Shown one piece after another: positions 36,580 through 46,700 of a stretch of DNA of 64,000 nt. This DNA is from Dyadobacter sp. NIV53 (GTDB taxonomy: Bacteria; Bacteroidota; Bacteroidia; Cytophagales; Spirosomataceae): positions 1,116,001 through 1,180,000 of the forward strand of contig NZ_CP081299.1 of NCBI RefSeq assembly GCF_019711195.1. Reading direction: 5' to 3'. Position numbers and translations under genes: made by a program. Position 1 is the stretch's first letter; each line of letters starts with the position of its first letter. The notes beneath the pieces were generated by a model, which saw nothing but the letters and a program-made list of their open reading frames with translations, did no database searches and was not told where the DNA came from.

Positions 36580-37056
36580 TCATTTCTTCTGTGGCACGTA
36601 TTTCACCAGATCTATTGCAACTCCATTAGGGTCTGTTATTGCGAAATGCCGGTCTCCCCAGGGTTCGTCTCTTAATTCAACCGATATTTTGACACCTTTT
36701 TTCTTAATCTCTTCATATAGTTTGTCAACATCGTCTGTTTCGATAGTCAGGTAAACTCCATGACCAGTAAATGGCTTGTGAAAAAGCGCCTGCTGGGATG
36801 GATGTTCCGGCAAAAGAAAACTAATTTCAGCACTTTGATCCGGGGTATGCAGCAACAGGTAAAATTCGTTTTCAAATGTTACACCAAAGCCCAGTTTTTC
36901 TGTGTAAAAGGACTTTGTTTCAGCAATTTTTGAAGTAATAATTCCTGCGTTCAGTTTCATTGTGTTTTTTGGTTTAGATGATTTACTGGTTTGGGAAATA
37001 ACCCGTGTAGAAAAGCAAATCGCAATTAAAAGGACTAAAATCGTTTTGGTTTTCAT
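36580..37056 (-). CDS. Exported VOC/glyoxalase-fold protein
   Basis: A 158-residue protein with an N-terminal signal peptide (KTILVLLIAICFSTRVISQ) and a single vicinal-oxygen-chelate domain: MKLNAGIITSKIAETKSFYT, LGFGVTFENEFYLLLHT, GVYLTIETDDVDKLYEE, and the end DEPWGDRHFAITDPNGVAID. The W-G-x-R and DPNG motifs are typical. The signal peptide is unusual for this fold, which is mostly cytosolic; an internal ATG at residue 33 would give a cytosolic form. It lies 74 bp downstream of an AraC gene on the same strand and is likely controlled by it. The substrate is unknown; a bleomycin-type or glyoxalase role is not proven. Confidence 0.85.
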   Translation of the reverse strand: MKTKTILVLLIAICFSTRVISQTSKSSKPKNTMKLNAGIITSKIAETKSFYTEKLGFGVTFENEFYLLLHTPDQSAEISFLLPEHPSQQALFHKPFTGHGVYLTIETDDVDKLYEEIKKKGVKISVELRDEPWGDRHFAITDPNGVAIDLVKYVPQKK

Positions 37057-37130
37057 ATTCTTAATGATTGAATGTGCTATACAAAGGTCGTTGCACGGGC
37101 AAAAAGAACATTGTAAAAAACGGACAAAAT

Positions 37131-37952
37131 CTACCTTCCGAAAGCCCTGGAGGGTGTAACACCATAGAAGTTTTTGAATTCCTTGATAAAATGTGCCTGG
37201 TCATAATAACCGGCATCGAAAACAAGTTTGTTTTCACGAAGGCTCTGCTGCGAAGGTTTCGCACGAAGTATATTTTGAAACCGCACCACCTGACTGAATG
37301 TTTTGGCTGAGCTGCCAATGTAAAACTCAAAAAGTCGACGCAGTTGCCGAACACTTACACCCACGTCAAGATCTGATTCAACATGAAGTACACCAAAATT
37401 TTCGAGGATTATTGAAACTGCATTCAACAGTCTTGGATCAGGCTCTGTGACGCTTTGGGAAAGTATCTGGTTAAAGTATTGGTCAAAGACCGTTTTGATC
37501 TGCTCCGAAGTCATTTCGTTATAAAACTCTTGTGAAATGAAACTGGCTGTTTCCGGTAAAACAACGTTCAGATATTCCCAGCGATTACTCAATTCTGATG
37601 CATTAACCTTAAAAAGCACTGGAAACATGGCCGGCAGAAATCTTACACCCACATAATGAAACTCGTTTTCCAGTGGAAATTCCGTATAATTTTTACAAAA
37701 ACCCATAACAAAATTTTCCCTTGGATCTGTCAGATCAAAATAGATATCAATGCAACCATCTGCAACCACCTGGTATGTGAAGGGCGCGTTGAGTGGCTGA
37801 CAGGTTTTTAATTCCCAATAGCACAGTATATGGTTTTGCAGTAACTCATCCGGCAGAAATTCAGTGTACAATACCTGCTCCGCAGATTTGCTAACCGTTG
37901 GCTGTACCGGCATGTAAAGTTTTCTGATATTAAGTGTTTGATTCAATACCAT
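37131..37952 (-). CDS. AraC-family transcriptional regulator
   Basis: A 273-residue regulator. The N-terminal domain (FLPDELLQNHILCYWELK, VADGCIDIYFDL, YVGVRFLPAMFP) is the sensing domain found in a Bacteroidota AraC subgroup; the C-terminal part (about 175-270) is the helix-turn-helix with SVRQLRRLFEFYIGSSAKTF and VFDAGYYDQAHFIKEFKNFY. The ATG at 37952 is used; another in-frame ATG lies 13 codons later. It precedes the exported VOC gene by 74 bp and likely regulates it. The TolC gene ends 86 bp upstream on the same strand. Confidence 0.92.
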   Translation of the reverse strand: MVLNQTLNIRKLYMPVQPTVSKSAEQVLYTEFLPDELLQNHILCYWELKTCQPLNAPFTYQVVADGCIDIYFDLTDPRENFVMGFCKNYTEFPLENEFHYVGVRFLPAMFPVLFKVNASELSNRWEYLNVVLPETASFISQEFYNEMTSEQIKTVFDQYFNQILSQSVTEPDPRLLNAVSIILENFGVLHVESDLDVGVSVRQLRRLFEFYIGSSAKTFSQVVRFQNILRAKPSQQSLRENKLVFDAGYYDQAHFIKEFKNFYGVTPSRAFGR

Positions 37953-38038
37953 GAGCCTGTATGGGTTAAATAAAAACCGATGATTTACAGCAAATCAATT
38001 ACAGGAGACTTGTGCGGAAAGGAAATGATTACGAGATA

Positions 38039-39505
38039 TTACAAATTACCGCGATTCATGCCACTTTGAGAAGTACCTGCGGCATAATAAATTTCTGCAA
38101 TCGTTTTTTGATATCCAGAAATAATTTCTGCCATTTTAATCCTCATATCAATTAATTTAGTCTCCCGGCTATTGATTAAAAAAAGTGTGCTCTCTCCTAA
38201 ATCAAACTTGGCAAGTTCCCCCGATACTAAAAGCTGCTGATTGTCGATACTCCTGGCCTGAAGTGTCAGCTGTGCTTCGTAAGCCTTTAACACATTATAG
38301 GCACTCATAATATTAGTCCGTATTTCCCTGCCTGTCTGCTGGACATCGTATTTTAATGACCATTGTTTTACCTGGACTTCGCGAAGCTTCCCCCGCTGTT
38401 CACGCAGGAATAAAGGAAAGCTGAAATCAACACCAACCTTGTAATTGCTCCACTGCAGTTCATAATTATCAGGCACCCGTCCATTAAAACCATTACGGCT
38501 CGTAAGCAGGGAACCGCTGATGTTCAGCTTAGGTTTAAGCATTTCCTTTCTGTATCTCCGCTCCCACTCCAGCTGCATTCCCTTGTATTTTAGCATGGAT
38601 AATTGCGGGTGGTCATTTAATCCGCTGCTGACCAGAGTATCAATTTGTGTCTTTACTATCCGGACTGGTAATTGATCGGCCGGCTGGGGAACAGCTTCCA
38701 GTGGCAATTCCAAAGGATCAGCCTTTTCGCTCCAAAGATGGTTTGACAGAACCAGCCGGGTATTGGCCAGCTCCATAGTCATTTTTTCAAGCTGAAGACT
38801 CCGCTCCTGAACTGTAATAGCTGCTTCAATCGAATCTATGGCAGGTTTATCGCCCATCAGGGTCTGATTCCGGATAGCCTGATACCGGGTTATCGCCAGA
38901 TCTGTCCCTTCACGGATCAGCTCGTACTGCCTGTAAGCATAAAACCAGTTCCAGTAGTCTTTCACCGCATCAAACCATACTTTATTAATTTGCTGTATCT
39001 TTTGTGCTTCTGCATAATCCACCATGACCCTGGACTGCCTTAACGTATTTCTTCTTGAATCAACCAGCAGGCCTTGCCCAATGGGGATATTAAGGCCAAG
39101 GCCGGTTAGTCCGGGTACACCTGTCTGCGTCTCCGGATTGGTATAAGTGCCTACGTTCCGGTCATAACCGATTTTAAGATCAGCTCCCGCAAGCCATAAA
39201 GGCACTTTCAATTCGTTGGACCATTTGTTATAATATTCGCTGCCGCCAAAAATTTTCCTGCTAAAATTGCTTTTTAATGCCGGATCAAATTCACCCCAGG
39301 CTGTCACTACTTTTGCCTTGGCCTCCTCACTTAGAAGGCCGGCCTGTTTTACAATAGGATGGTTGAAAAACACAAGCTCTTCCAGGTCTTTCAGGGTAAA
39401 TATCCGGCCCGAATCCAAAGTGGTTCGCTGCTGCGAAACACTTTTGGTTACACTTATGACCATCAAAAGGCATATTGCCAGTATTTTTCTATTAAGATAC
39501 CTCAT
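38039..39505 (-). CDS. TolC-family outer-membrane efflux protein
   Basis: A 488-residue outer-membrane exit duct. From the ATG at 39505 there is a signal peptide (RKILAICLLMVISVTKSVSQ) and then long helices and barrel strands of the outer-membrane efflux fold, with the duplicated pattern around LTLKDLEELVFFNHPIVKQA-like and NDHPQLSMLKYKGMQLE segments. The frame runs back to 39754, but that extension overlaps the HlyD gene and lacks a signal peptide at its start, so it is rejected. It is the last gene of an ABC-HlyD-TolC operon, 28 bp after HlyD, and completes a trans-envelope exporter. Confidence 0.92.
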   Translation of the reverse strand: MRYLNRKILAICLLMVISVTKSVSQQRTTLDSGRIFTLKDLEELVFFNHPIVKQAGLLSEEAKAKVVTAWGEFDPALKSNFSRKIFGGSEYYNKWSNELKVPLWLAGADLKIGYDRNVGTYTNPETQTGVPGLTGLGLNIPIGQGLLVDSRRNTLRQSRVMVDYAEAQKIQQINKVWFDAVKDYWNWFYAYRQYELIREGTDLAITRYQAIRNQTLMGDKPAIDSIEAAITVQERSLQLEKMTMELANTRLVLSNHLWSEKADPLELPLEAVPQPADQLPVRIVKTQIDTLVSSGLNDHPQLSMLKYKGMQLEWERRYRKEMLKPKLNISGSLLTSRNGFNGRVPDNYELQWSNYKVGVDFSFPLFLREQRGKLREVQVKQWSLKYDVQQTGREIRTNIMSAYNVLKAYEAQLTLQARSIDNQQLLVSGELAKFDLGESTLFLINSRETKLIDMRIKMAEIISGYQKTIAEIYYAAGTSQSGMNRGNL

Positions 39506-39533
39506 TTTAAGCTCTGTTATTAACTTTATCTCT

Positions 39534-40895
39534 TTACCGGGTTCCTGGCTGAACTTCTGGTTCAGCATCCAGACTAGGAGGAAAACCGTTAAGCTGACGC
39601 CACATTTCGTACCAGAGAGGAACCGACCGGAGTATAACCCGGCCATATACTCCGGATCCCTGACGAAGCTGTTCCGGCCATGGCTGATCCTTTGCAGGAG
39701 CGGGACTTGTTGGCCTGACCAGTAGCCGGTATTTGCCTCCTTTACTACTGACAAGGTCTATCACAGAAACTTTTCCTGAAAATGTACCAACAGCAACAGA
39801 CGGCCAACCTGAAAACTGAACCGAAGGCCAGCCTTCAAACTGTAAGCGCACCTCGCTGTTATCCAGGATAAGTGGTACGTCCATGGCATCAACATAAATT
39901 TCCGCCGCTACCAGTGGAGATTCCGGCTGTAATGTGACGATAGATTCCCCTTCTTTGATATTTTCACCAATCCCGGCTTTCAATGTTTTCACCACGAACC
40001 CGCTCTGAGGAGCCCGCACCACGTACAAACTTCTCCGGATATTTGTATTGGAGATTTCATTCCTGAGCTTGGCTATTTCTCCCTGCACACCTACTTTACC
40101 TGACAATGCAGAGCTCAAATCCGATTGTGCTTTGGCCAGTGACTGCTGATACTCGGCCTGAATGTTATCCAGTTCTATTTTGGCGTTACGCAGGGATTGT
40201 ACAGCGTTATTTAATTTGTTCTGCTGGCTGATCACCTTTGCATTATCCTCCTGAAGCTTAAGCCTGCGCGACTCAATATCGGTCAATGAAAAGAGCCCGC
40301 TCTGATAACCCGACTCGTACCGTACGAGCCTTGCCTTACTGATTTCGTAAAACTTACGGATAGCTACCAGGTCAGCGCTGTCTATCTGCACGTTGTTCTC
40401 GGCCTGAAGTACCTTATTTCTTGCGGACGTAAGTTTGATCTCCAAACCTCTAGTCATAGCACGGATCTGTGCAGAAGTTGCCTGCATTTTCTGGGATGCC
40501 GCATTTTCACTGCCTTCTTTTGCTGTGAGTTGCTCCTGAAGGCGTTCGGGCAACTCAGGATCAAAATAGGATTGGCTCGTTTCAGAAATAATCAGCAGTG
40601 TATCTCCTTTCTTTACCTTTTGCCCTTCTCTAACCGCCCAATGTTCAATTCGTCCGCCAATCTGGTTCTGCACATTCTGAGGCCTGTCTTCGGGCCTTAA
40701 GGCTGTAACATATCCCCGCCCCGGAATTGTCTGCCGCCAGGGAAGAAACAGGATAATAATAAACAGCAACAATAATAACAGCATAATACGCCCCAGAAGC
40801 CGGGGGCCACGGGTAGTAAGTATCTGCCGGCCGGAAAGCACACCAAGTTCTTCCCATTTTCCATTTTCGAAGTAATTCTTTGCTTCACTAGTCAT
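39534..40895 (-). CDS. HlyD-family membrane-fusion (periplasmic adaptor) protein
   Basis: A 453-residue adaptor linking the inner-membrane ABC component to TolC. It has a cytoplasmic N-tail, one membrane helix (about 36-56, MLLLLLLFIIILFLPW), a lipoyl half-motif (GGRIEHWAVREGQKVKKGDTL), a long coiled coil (about 100-270), the second lipoyl half (YVVRAPQSGFVVKTL, GENIKEGESIVTL) and beta-barrel segments. The ATG at 40895 overlaps the end of the ABC gene by 8 nt (ATGACTAG), showing translational coupling; the frame also opens 18 codons earlier at 40949. Cargo is unknown; no obvious T1SS substrate or peptidase domain is next to it. Confidence 0.92.
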   Translation of the reverse strand: MTSEAKNYFENGKWEELGVLSGRQILTTRGPRLLGRIMLLLLLLFIIILFLPWRQTIPGRGYVTALRPEDRPQNVQNQIGGRIEHWAVREGQKVKKGDTLLIISETSQSYFDPELPERLQEQLTAKEGSENAASQKMQATSAQIRAMTRGLEIKLTSARNKVLQAENNVQIDSADLVAIRKFYEISKARLVRYESGYQSGLFSLTDIESRRLKLQEDNAKVISQQNKLNNAVQSLRNAKIELDNIQAEYQQSLAKAQSDLSSALSGKVGVQGEIAKLRNEISNTNIRRSLYVVRAPQSGFVVKTLKAGIGENIKEGESIVTLQPESPLVAAEIYVDAMDVPLILDNSEVRLQFEGWPSVQFSGWPSVAVGTFSGKVSVIDLVSSKGGKYRLLVRPTSPAPAKDQPWPEQLRQGSGVYGRVILRSVPLWYEMWRQLNGFPPSLDAEPEVQPGTR

Positions 40896-41892
40896 GTGCC
40901 ACCTCACTTTCTTCAAGTTCCAGATCAGTAACCGCTGCCAGTTTTTCACTGCCGGTTACCATATCAAAAATAGTATTCAAACTGGTCATAAATTTTTCAA
41001 CTGCATAACTGATCTGGACAATGATCACCTCAGCGGCTACAAATTGCCCCAGCGTCATCTGACGCTCGACTACATAATACGAACCCAGCAGTAAAAGCCC
41101 TCCCATCAGAATTGTCCGGAGTGCCACTGAGCTTGCAAAAAACTTTCTTAATATTCTGAAATGATCATTGCGGGCTTTTAAGTATTTGGCCGTAATCTGG
41201 TCTGTTTTCAAAATTACCGAGCTTAGTTTCTCCGGCTGGTTGCGGTACTGATCCAGATCAGCTGCCACCTGCTCGAGGTAAGCAACGACTTCGTATTTGT
41301 GTTCGGATTCCTCAATGCTGGTTTTAACGCCTACCTTATAAAATAACGCTAACATCAACAGGATTACCAAAACAGTAAAAATCCCGAAAACCATGAAAAC
41401 CGGGTGATAAAACGAAAGCAGGATAGCAGCAAAAAAGATCTGTACCGCCGCAGCCACTACATCCACCAGTAGTTTTGTAAGTCCTTTCTGGATCGTGATC
41501 ACATCAAAAAAGCGGTTTACAAGTTCTGCGGGATTTTCGCCGTCAAATTCCTTTTGCTTAATTCGGGGAAAGCGGTATGCAAATTCCAGTGTTGCCTTGG
41601 CAAAAATTTTCTGTTCCAGCATTTCCACCAGCGAAAGCTGCGCGATCAAAAGAAATCCTCCGACAGCCACACCAAGAAGAACGACACCGATCAAAAGATA
41701 GGTCGAGCTGTACAAGGCACCATTGGAAAGAAAATTGAAAACGGCTGTGGTTCCCAGAGGAAGAGAAAGGCCGATCAAACCAATTAATATGGCGTAAATA
41801 AAAATATAGTTAATTGTAGTTCTTTCGACATAAAGCATGCCAATAAGCCGTTCCCAGGGAGTCGGGGAATCGGCCTTATGTTTCTTTTTCAT
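40888..41892 (-). CDS. ABC exporter transmembrane domain without an ATPase domain
   Basis: A 334-residue protein with the six-helix ABC type I exporter membrane domain: helices near 27-48, 64-85, 140-160, 163-185, and two more near 255-290. It stops after GSEKLAAVTDLELEESE, which is the linker where the nucleotide-binding domain normally begins, about 230 residues early. No Walker A, signature or Walker B motif is present here, and the next gene overlaps the stop, so no frameshifted ATPase follows. It heads the operon with HlyD and TolC. It must either use an ATPase encoded elsewhere or work without one. The start region PWERLIGML is intact. Confidence 0.9.
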   Translation of the reverse strand: MKKKHKADSPTPWERLIGMLYVERTTINYIFIYAILIGLIGLSLPLGTTAVFNFLSNGALYSSTYLLIGVVLLGVAVGGFLLIAQLSLVEMLEQKIFAKATLEFAYRFPRIKQKEFDGENPAELVNRFFDVITIQKGLTKLLVDVVAAAVQIFFAAILLSFYHPVFMVFGIFTVLVILLMLALFYKVGVKTSIEESEHKYEVVAYLEQVAADLDQYRNQPEKLSSVILKTDQITAKYLKARNDHFRILRKFFASSVALRTILMGGLLLLGSYYVVERQMTLGQFVAAEVIIVQISYAVEKFMTSLNTIFDMVTGSEKLAAVTDLELEESEVAHD

Positions 41893-42182
41893 TAAATAGT
41901 ATTATTAAACCGATAACAAAAGAAGTTTTTATTTCCTCGTATAGTGTAAAAAAATCAGGCCACAGCTATCAGAAAGTTTAATCTTACATAAAAAGTCCTA
42001 ATTGACTGACAAAATAAAACGGAGAAATATTATATTGTCATTCACTGGTAACATGGAGAACACAATGATGAAATTTATATGCTACCTGTTTATTACCTTC
42101 GTGCACATATCAGGCATTTGAAAAATTTTAACTAACTAAACAGGGCTGAATTTTTGAAATATTCATACCAGTCAAACACAAT

Positions 42183-43064
42183 ATGGCATCAGGATTTTTT
42201 GCGATTTTAGATGATATAGCTTTTTTAATGGACGATGTTGCATTGGCAACGAAAGTAGCAACACGCAAAACTGCGGGAATCCTGGGTGATGATCTGGCCG
42301 TGAATGCTGAGAAAGCTACCGGTTTTCTGTCCGAACGGGAATTGCCTGTATTGTGGTCGATTACCAAAGGCTCGCTGCTCAATAAACTTATTATTGTTCC
42401 TGTTGCATTACTATTAAATGTGTTCTTTCCGGCAGCAATCAAATTCATCCTACTATTGGGAGGGCTGTACCTGGCTTATGAAGGTGTTGAAAAAATTGTA
42501 GAATACTTTTTCCATCCTGCAAAAAAGGAACATGAAACCATAAAAGAAGCTGAACCGGAAAGTGGTGCTGCCGACGCAGACAATGAAAAGAAAAAAATAA
42601 AATCAGCTGTAACGACCGACTTTATCCTGTCAATTGAGATCGTGATCATTGCATTGGGAAGCGTTGTTGAACAGACCTTAACTATTCAGATAGTAACGGT
42701 TTCTGCGGTGGCATTGCTCGCAACAGTAGGTGTTTACGGCATAGTTGCACTCATCGTGAGAACGGATGATGCTGGCTTTAAACTGATTAAAAAATCAAAT
42801 GATAAAGGTTTCTTTTCAGTATTAGGTCATCTGCTGGTTAAGTCCCTTCCTGTTATGATAAAAATATTAGGTGCTGTGGGAACGGTTGCTTTAATTTTGG
42901 TTTCAGGTGGGATTTTTGTTCATAACATTGAATACTTACACCATTTTTTACCAGAACTTCCTGCCACGGTGAAGGAGTTTGGGATTGGTCTGGCGGTGGG
43001 TTTAATTGCTTTCCTGACCACAACAGGCTTCAAAAAAATAGTTTCCCTGACTAAAAAATCGTAA
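42183..43064 (+). CDS. DUF808 membrane protein (YedI-like)
   Basis: A 293-residue inner-membrane protein of the DUF808 family, of unknown function, with E. coli YedI as a relative. The N-terminus (FAILDDIAFLMDDVALATKV then TRKTAGILGDDLAVNAEKA) and ERELPVLWSITKGSLLNKL are the family's conserved core. Membrane helices lie near 66-100, 145-180, 215-245 and 265-285, with a charged loop (about 113-140). It is a single gene, divergent from the exporter operon. The role is unknown across the family. Confidence 0.92.
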   Translation: MASGFFAILDDIAFLMDDVALATKVATRKTAGILGDDLAVNAEKATGFLSERELPVLWSITKGSLLNKLIIVPVALLLNVFFPAAIKFILLLGGLYLAYEGVEKIVEYFFHPAKKEHETIKEAEPESGAADADNEKKKIKSAVTTDFILSIEIVIIALGSVVEQTLTIQIVTVSAVALLATVGVYGIVALIVRTDDAGFKLIKKSNDKGFFSVLGHLLVKSLPVMIKILGAVGTVALILVSGGIFVHNIEYLHHFLPELPATVKEFGIGLAVGLIAFLTTTGFKKIVSLTKKS

Positions 43065-43500
43065 TTAATACACGGTCTTTGCGCCTGCTGTAAAAAAGCA
43101 CGGGCTTCTCTCCCATTCAGTCAAGATAGTTGTGGTAAATATGAAATGACATTTATCAAAGGGTTCAAAGACAAAAAACCTTTATCACGTTCATCCTGAC
43201 TTTTGTCGCGGGAATAATAACCAATCACAATGACATCTTGCTTGTCAGATCCAGCAATTGGCTTGGCAAATGCGGGACAAGTATTGCTTAAATATTTCCT
43301 TTACCACGTTTTTCTAATTACCGGGTAGTTGGAATTAAGAGCTTCTTAATGGCTTTCAGATAATATTTCTGTTTAAAAGACCTATTGCTTTTACTTCGCA
43401 ATTCCCTCAAAATATCCATTCTGTTTTTTTACAGTTTGGGTAGGAAATATAATTTATCCGGTCTGGAATAAAACATAATAGAGATTTTTCAGGCATGTAC
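43065..43500. other. Intergenic region, no gene recognised
   Basis: The left 436 bp of a 670-bp gap. All frames are closed and no strong hairpin was seen. The right part holds the candidate operator and promoter of the large secreted protein. Confidence 0.4.
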
Positions 43501-43541
43501 ACCTTTTGTATACTCCTTTTCCCATCCCGTTGACCTTTTGT
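43501..43541 (+). promoter_or_regulatory. Direct repeat ACCTTTTGT, 32 bp apart, upstream of a promoter
   Basis: ACCTTTTGT occurs at 43501-43509 and 43533-43541, followed by TATAC and GCAC. The 32-bp step is three helical turns. It ends 14 bp before the -33 box of the promoter at 43555-43585, a position suited to an activator. Confidence 0.4.
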
Positions 43542-43554
43542 GCACCTTCTGAAA

Positions 43555-43585
43555 TTGCTGTCGGGAATATTCTGTCCTAGGTTTG
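43555..43585 (+). promoter_or_regulatory. Promoter TTG-N20-TAGGTTTG
   Basis: TTG at 43555-43557, 20-bp spacer, and TAGGTTTG at 43578-43585, matching the Bacteroidota -33/-7 consensus. The leader to the ATG at 43735 would be about 140 nt. Confidence 0.6.
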
Positions 43586-43734
43586 CATCGCCTTCCGGAA
43601 AATTTTGGCGAACAATACTCTTACAACCGCTTTACAACCAGACAACTGTTAGGATAGCGGCAAATCAATAATGCAAATCCTGTAACTATCATTTGAACAA
43701 GAGCTAAAAGCTCAAACTATCTAAACTTAACGTC

Positions 43735-46700
43735 ATGAAAAAGAATTACTTATGCTTAGTTTTATTATCCTTATTATCAATTGTCTCTAAGGCACAGACA
43801 ATTGATCTTGTAAAGGACATCAATACAGAAGGTACCTATCGGGGTATCCGGACAAAAGAAGCAGTGACCGCAGGAGGCCTGTATTTTGCACTGGCTTATG
43901 ACGAGATCAATAAGCTGAATCTTTGGAGAAGCGACGGCACCGCCGCGGGAACTTACGTACTGACTGAACTGCCCGAAATCATTGATGTCCCTCCCAAAAA
44001 CCTTACTGCCGCGGGCACAAATGTATTTTTTGTTGCACTGTATGATGGCCGCTACTGGCTCTTCCGCAGTGACGGAACAAAGTCAGGCACCTTACCACTG
44101 CATCCGGTTTACAGCTCAGCATACGAAAAGCTCGACATTTTTGAATACAAAGGTGCCGTGTACTTTTCGGCATACGACGGGACAACAGAAAACCTTTGGA
44201 AAACCAATGGTACAGTAACAGGAACTGTAAAAGTGAAAAGTTTCCCATCGGCACCTTTCGGTTCAACCGGGCCTTATGATTTCTTTCAATTTAACGGATT
44301 CATGTATTTTCTGATTCAAACAGGATCAGGGCAAAATGCAACTTACAGGCTCTGGAAAAGCGATGGTACAACAACAGCAACTGTGTCCGGGCCGGTTTTT
44401 TCAAGCAGTTTTAAGCCGGTTGTTCTCAATGGATACATGTATTATTCCGACGGCAAAACCCTGATGCGGACGGATGGAAATACGGTAACAACTATAAAAG
44501 GAGCTTTTGCAACCGCAGGTAGCCCGGTGCTGGCAGGCTCAACGATCTATTTTCCGGCCGGACAACAGTATACCGATACAGAACTATGGAAATCTGACGG
44601 TACTACTTCGGGTACGGTCCGTGTAAAAGATATTTATTCCGGTGCTGGCAATGGTTCCGAGCCTACGCTGCTGACCAATGTTAACGGCACCCTGTTTTTC
44701 GCGGCAAGAACGTCTGCCGAAGGTTACGAACTTTGGAAAAGCAACGGTTCAGATGCCGGCACTGTGCTTGTTAGCGACTTGGATCCGGCTGTCGAAGTGC
44801 AGTTTGACCGCATGTTTGCCATCGGCAAGCAGGCAGTCTTCTTAACCGGTTACGGATCCGGGCAGACGCTTTGGAAAAGCAACGGCACGAATACAGGTAC
44901 ACAGAAAGTGGCTGAATTTCCGGTAAGCAATCCTGTTAATGTTTCCGGAAATGTATTTTTTAATGGTGTAAGTTCATCTGGCTCCCAGCTATACAAGTCG
45001 GATTTTATTGCAAGAACCATAAGGATCACTACCCTCTTCCCTCCTGGCTCTTATCCGGGCAACTTTGCGAATTTCAATGGTGTTCGTTATATGCCTGCAG
45101 ATGACGGAATAAACGGGCGTGAGCTTTGGAAAACCGACGGGACAAGCGCGGGAACAGTCCTGGTAAAAGATGTCATACCTGGCCAGGCAGGTTCAAATCC
45201 TGAACAGCTGACAAAAGTAAACGGAAACCTGTTTTTTGTCTCTAATGAAAAGGAAATCTGGAAAACCAATGGAACAGCAGCGGGTACCGTACTCGTGAAA
45301 AATGTGGTTCAGGCTGCCAGTGACCACATAGAAGGCCTTATTGATGTAAATGGGGTACTGTATTTTGGTGTGGTTTCATCAGGCGGGACACTCCGGCTCT
45401 GGAAATGCGACGGAACAGCTGCTGGCACAGTGCAGGTGACCAGCTTTCCTTCCACTCCCGGCTTTAAACCGGCCATAATAAGCGGTCAGCTCGTTTTTCC
45501 GGCCTGGGATGGCACGGATAGTTATGAACTTTGGAAGACAACAGGTACTGCGGCCGGTACTACGATCATTAAAAATATAGGTGGACAGGATGGTGCCAAT
45601 ACTCTTATGCGTTTTGGTGCAACAATCCTGAACGGCTTCCTGTATTATACGATCGAAAATCCGGCTGGCCTGCATCTGGTCAGAACGGATGGGACTACTA
45701 CCGGGACTGTTATCGTAAAATCTTTGTATAGCATGTCAGACGCGTATGTTGGTGGACTCACCCAGGCCGGCGGGTTGTTGTATTTCAGTGCTTACGAATA
45801 TTCGGGTGATTCCCAGGAATTCCTTTGGAGGACCGACGGTACATCAGCCGGTACATTCAGGCTTGCCGGCTTCGATGGCCATCCGGATATCTCTAATTAT
45901 ATTTCCGGAGGAACTTACGCAGCAGGCCTGTTCTATTTCATACCATTTGATCCGGACAACGGTGACCAGTTATGGGTCAGCAACGGGACAGCCGCAGGCA
46001 CACGCCTGGTCAAAGAAATTGGAGCATTATCCGGTAAGAGTGACAAAAGGCTACTTACGGCCGTTGGGAATATTGCCTACTTTACAGCATCCGATCAGGT
46101 ACACGGAAAAGAGTTATGGCAGACAGACGGTTCAGATGCAGGCACCAGTATGGTTCAGGATTTTAACCTAAACGGAAGCTCAGGATTTAATAGTGTGACC
46201 AACTATAACGGAACGCTGCTTATGTCTGCCAATAATGGATCGGCCGGAGCAGAACTTTACAGATATCAGGCATTGCCTCCCGCTTCATTGCGGATCAATG
46301 CAGGCGGTGCAGCTTTTACCGCATCCGCGGGCCGCAGCTTTTCAGCCGACCAGTATTTCAGCGATACTACACAGCTCTCAGGAATACCCGTTGGTGACAT
46401 CCTGAATACGGCCGACGACCAGTTATACCGGGAACAGCGCTTTGGTTCGACCTTTCAGTATAAAATTCCCGTTGCCAACGGACAAGTGAGCGTCGTACTG
46501 CATTTCGCCGAACTTTTCTGGGGAGTTCCGGGAAAAGGCGGTTCCGCCGGGACTGGCAAACGCAGGTTCCATGTTGATATGGAAGGAGCCAGAAAACTGA
46601 CCAATTATGATATTTTCTCCGCGGCCGGTGGAGCGATGCGTGCCAGAACAGAAACATTTACTGTGAACGTAACAGATGGTATTTTAAATATTAACTTTCT

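Noticed and set aside
39506..39754. N-terminal extension of the TolC gene by 83 codons
   Set aside because: It overlaps the HlyD coding region in another frame and would bury the signal peptide; the ATG at 39505 gives a normal exported protein.
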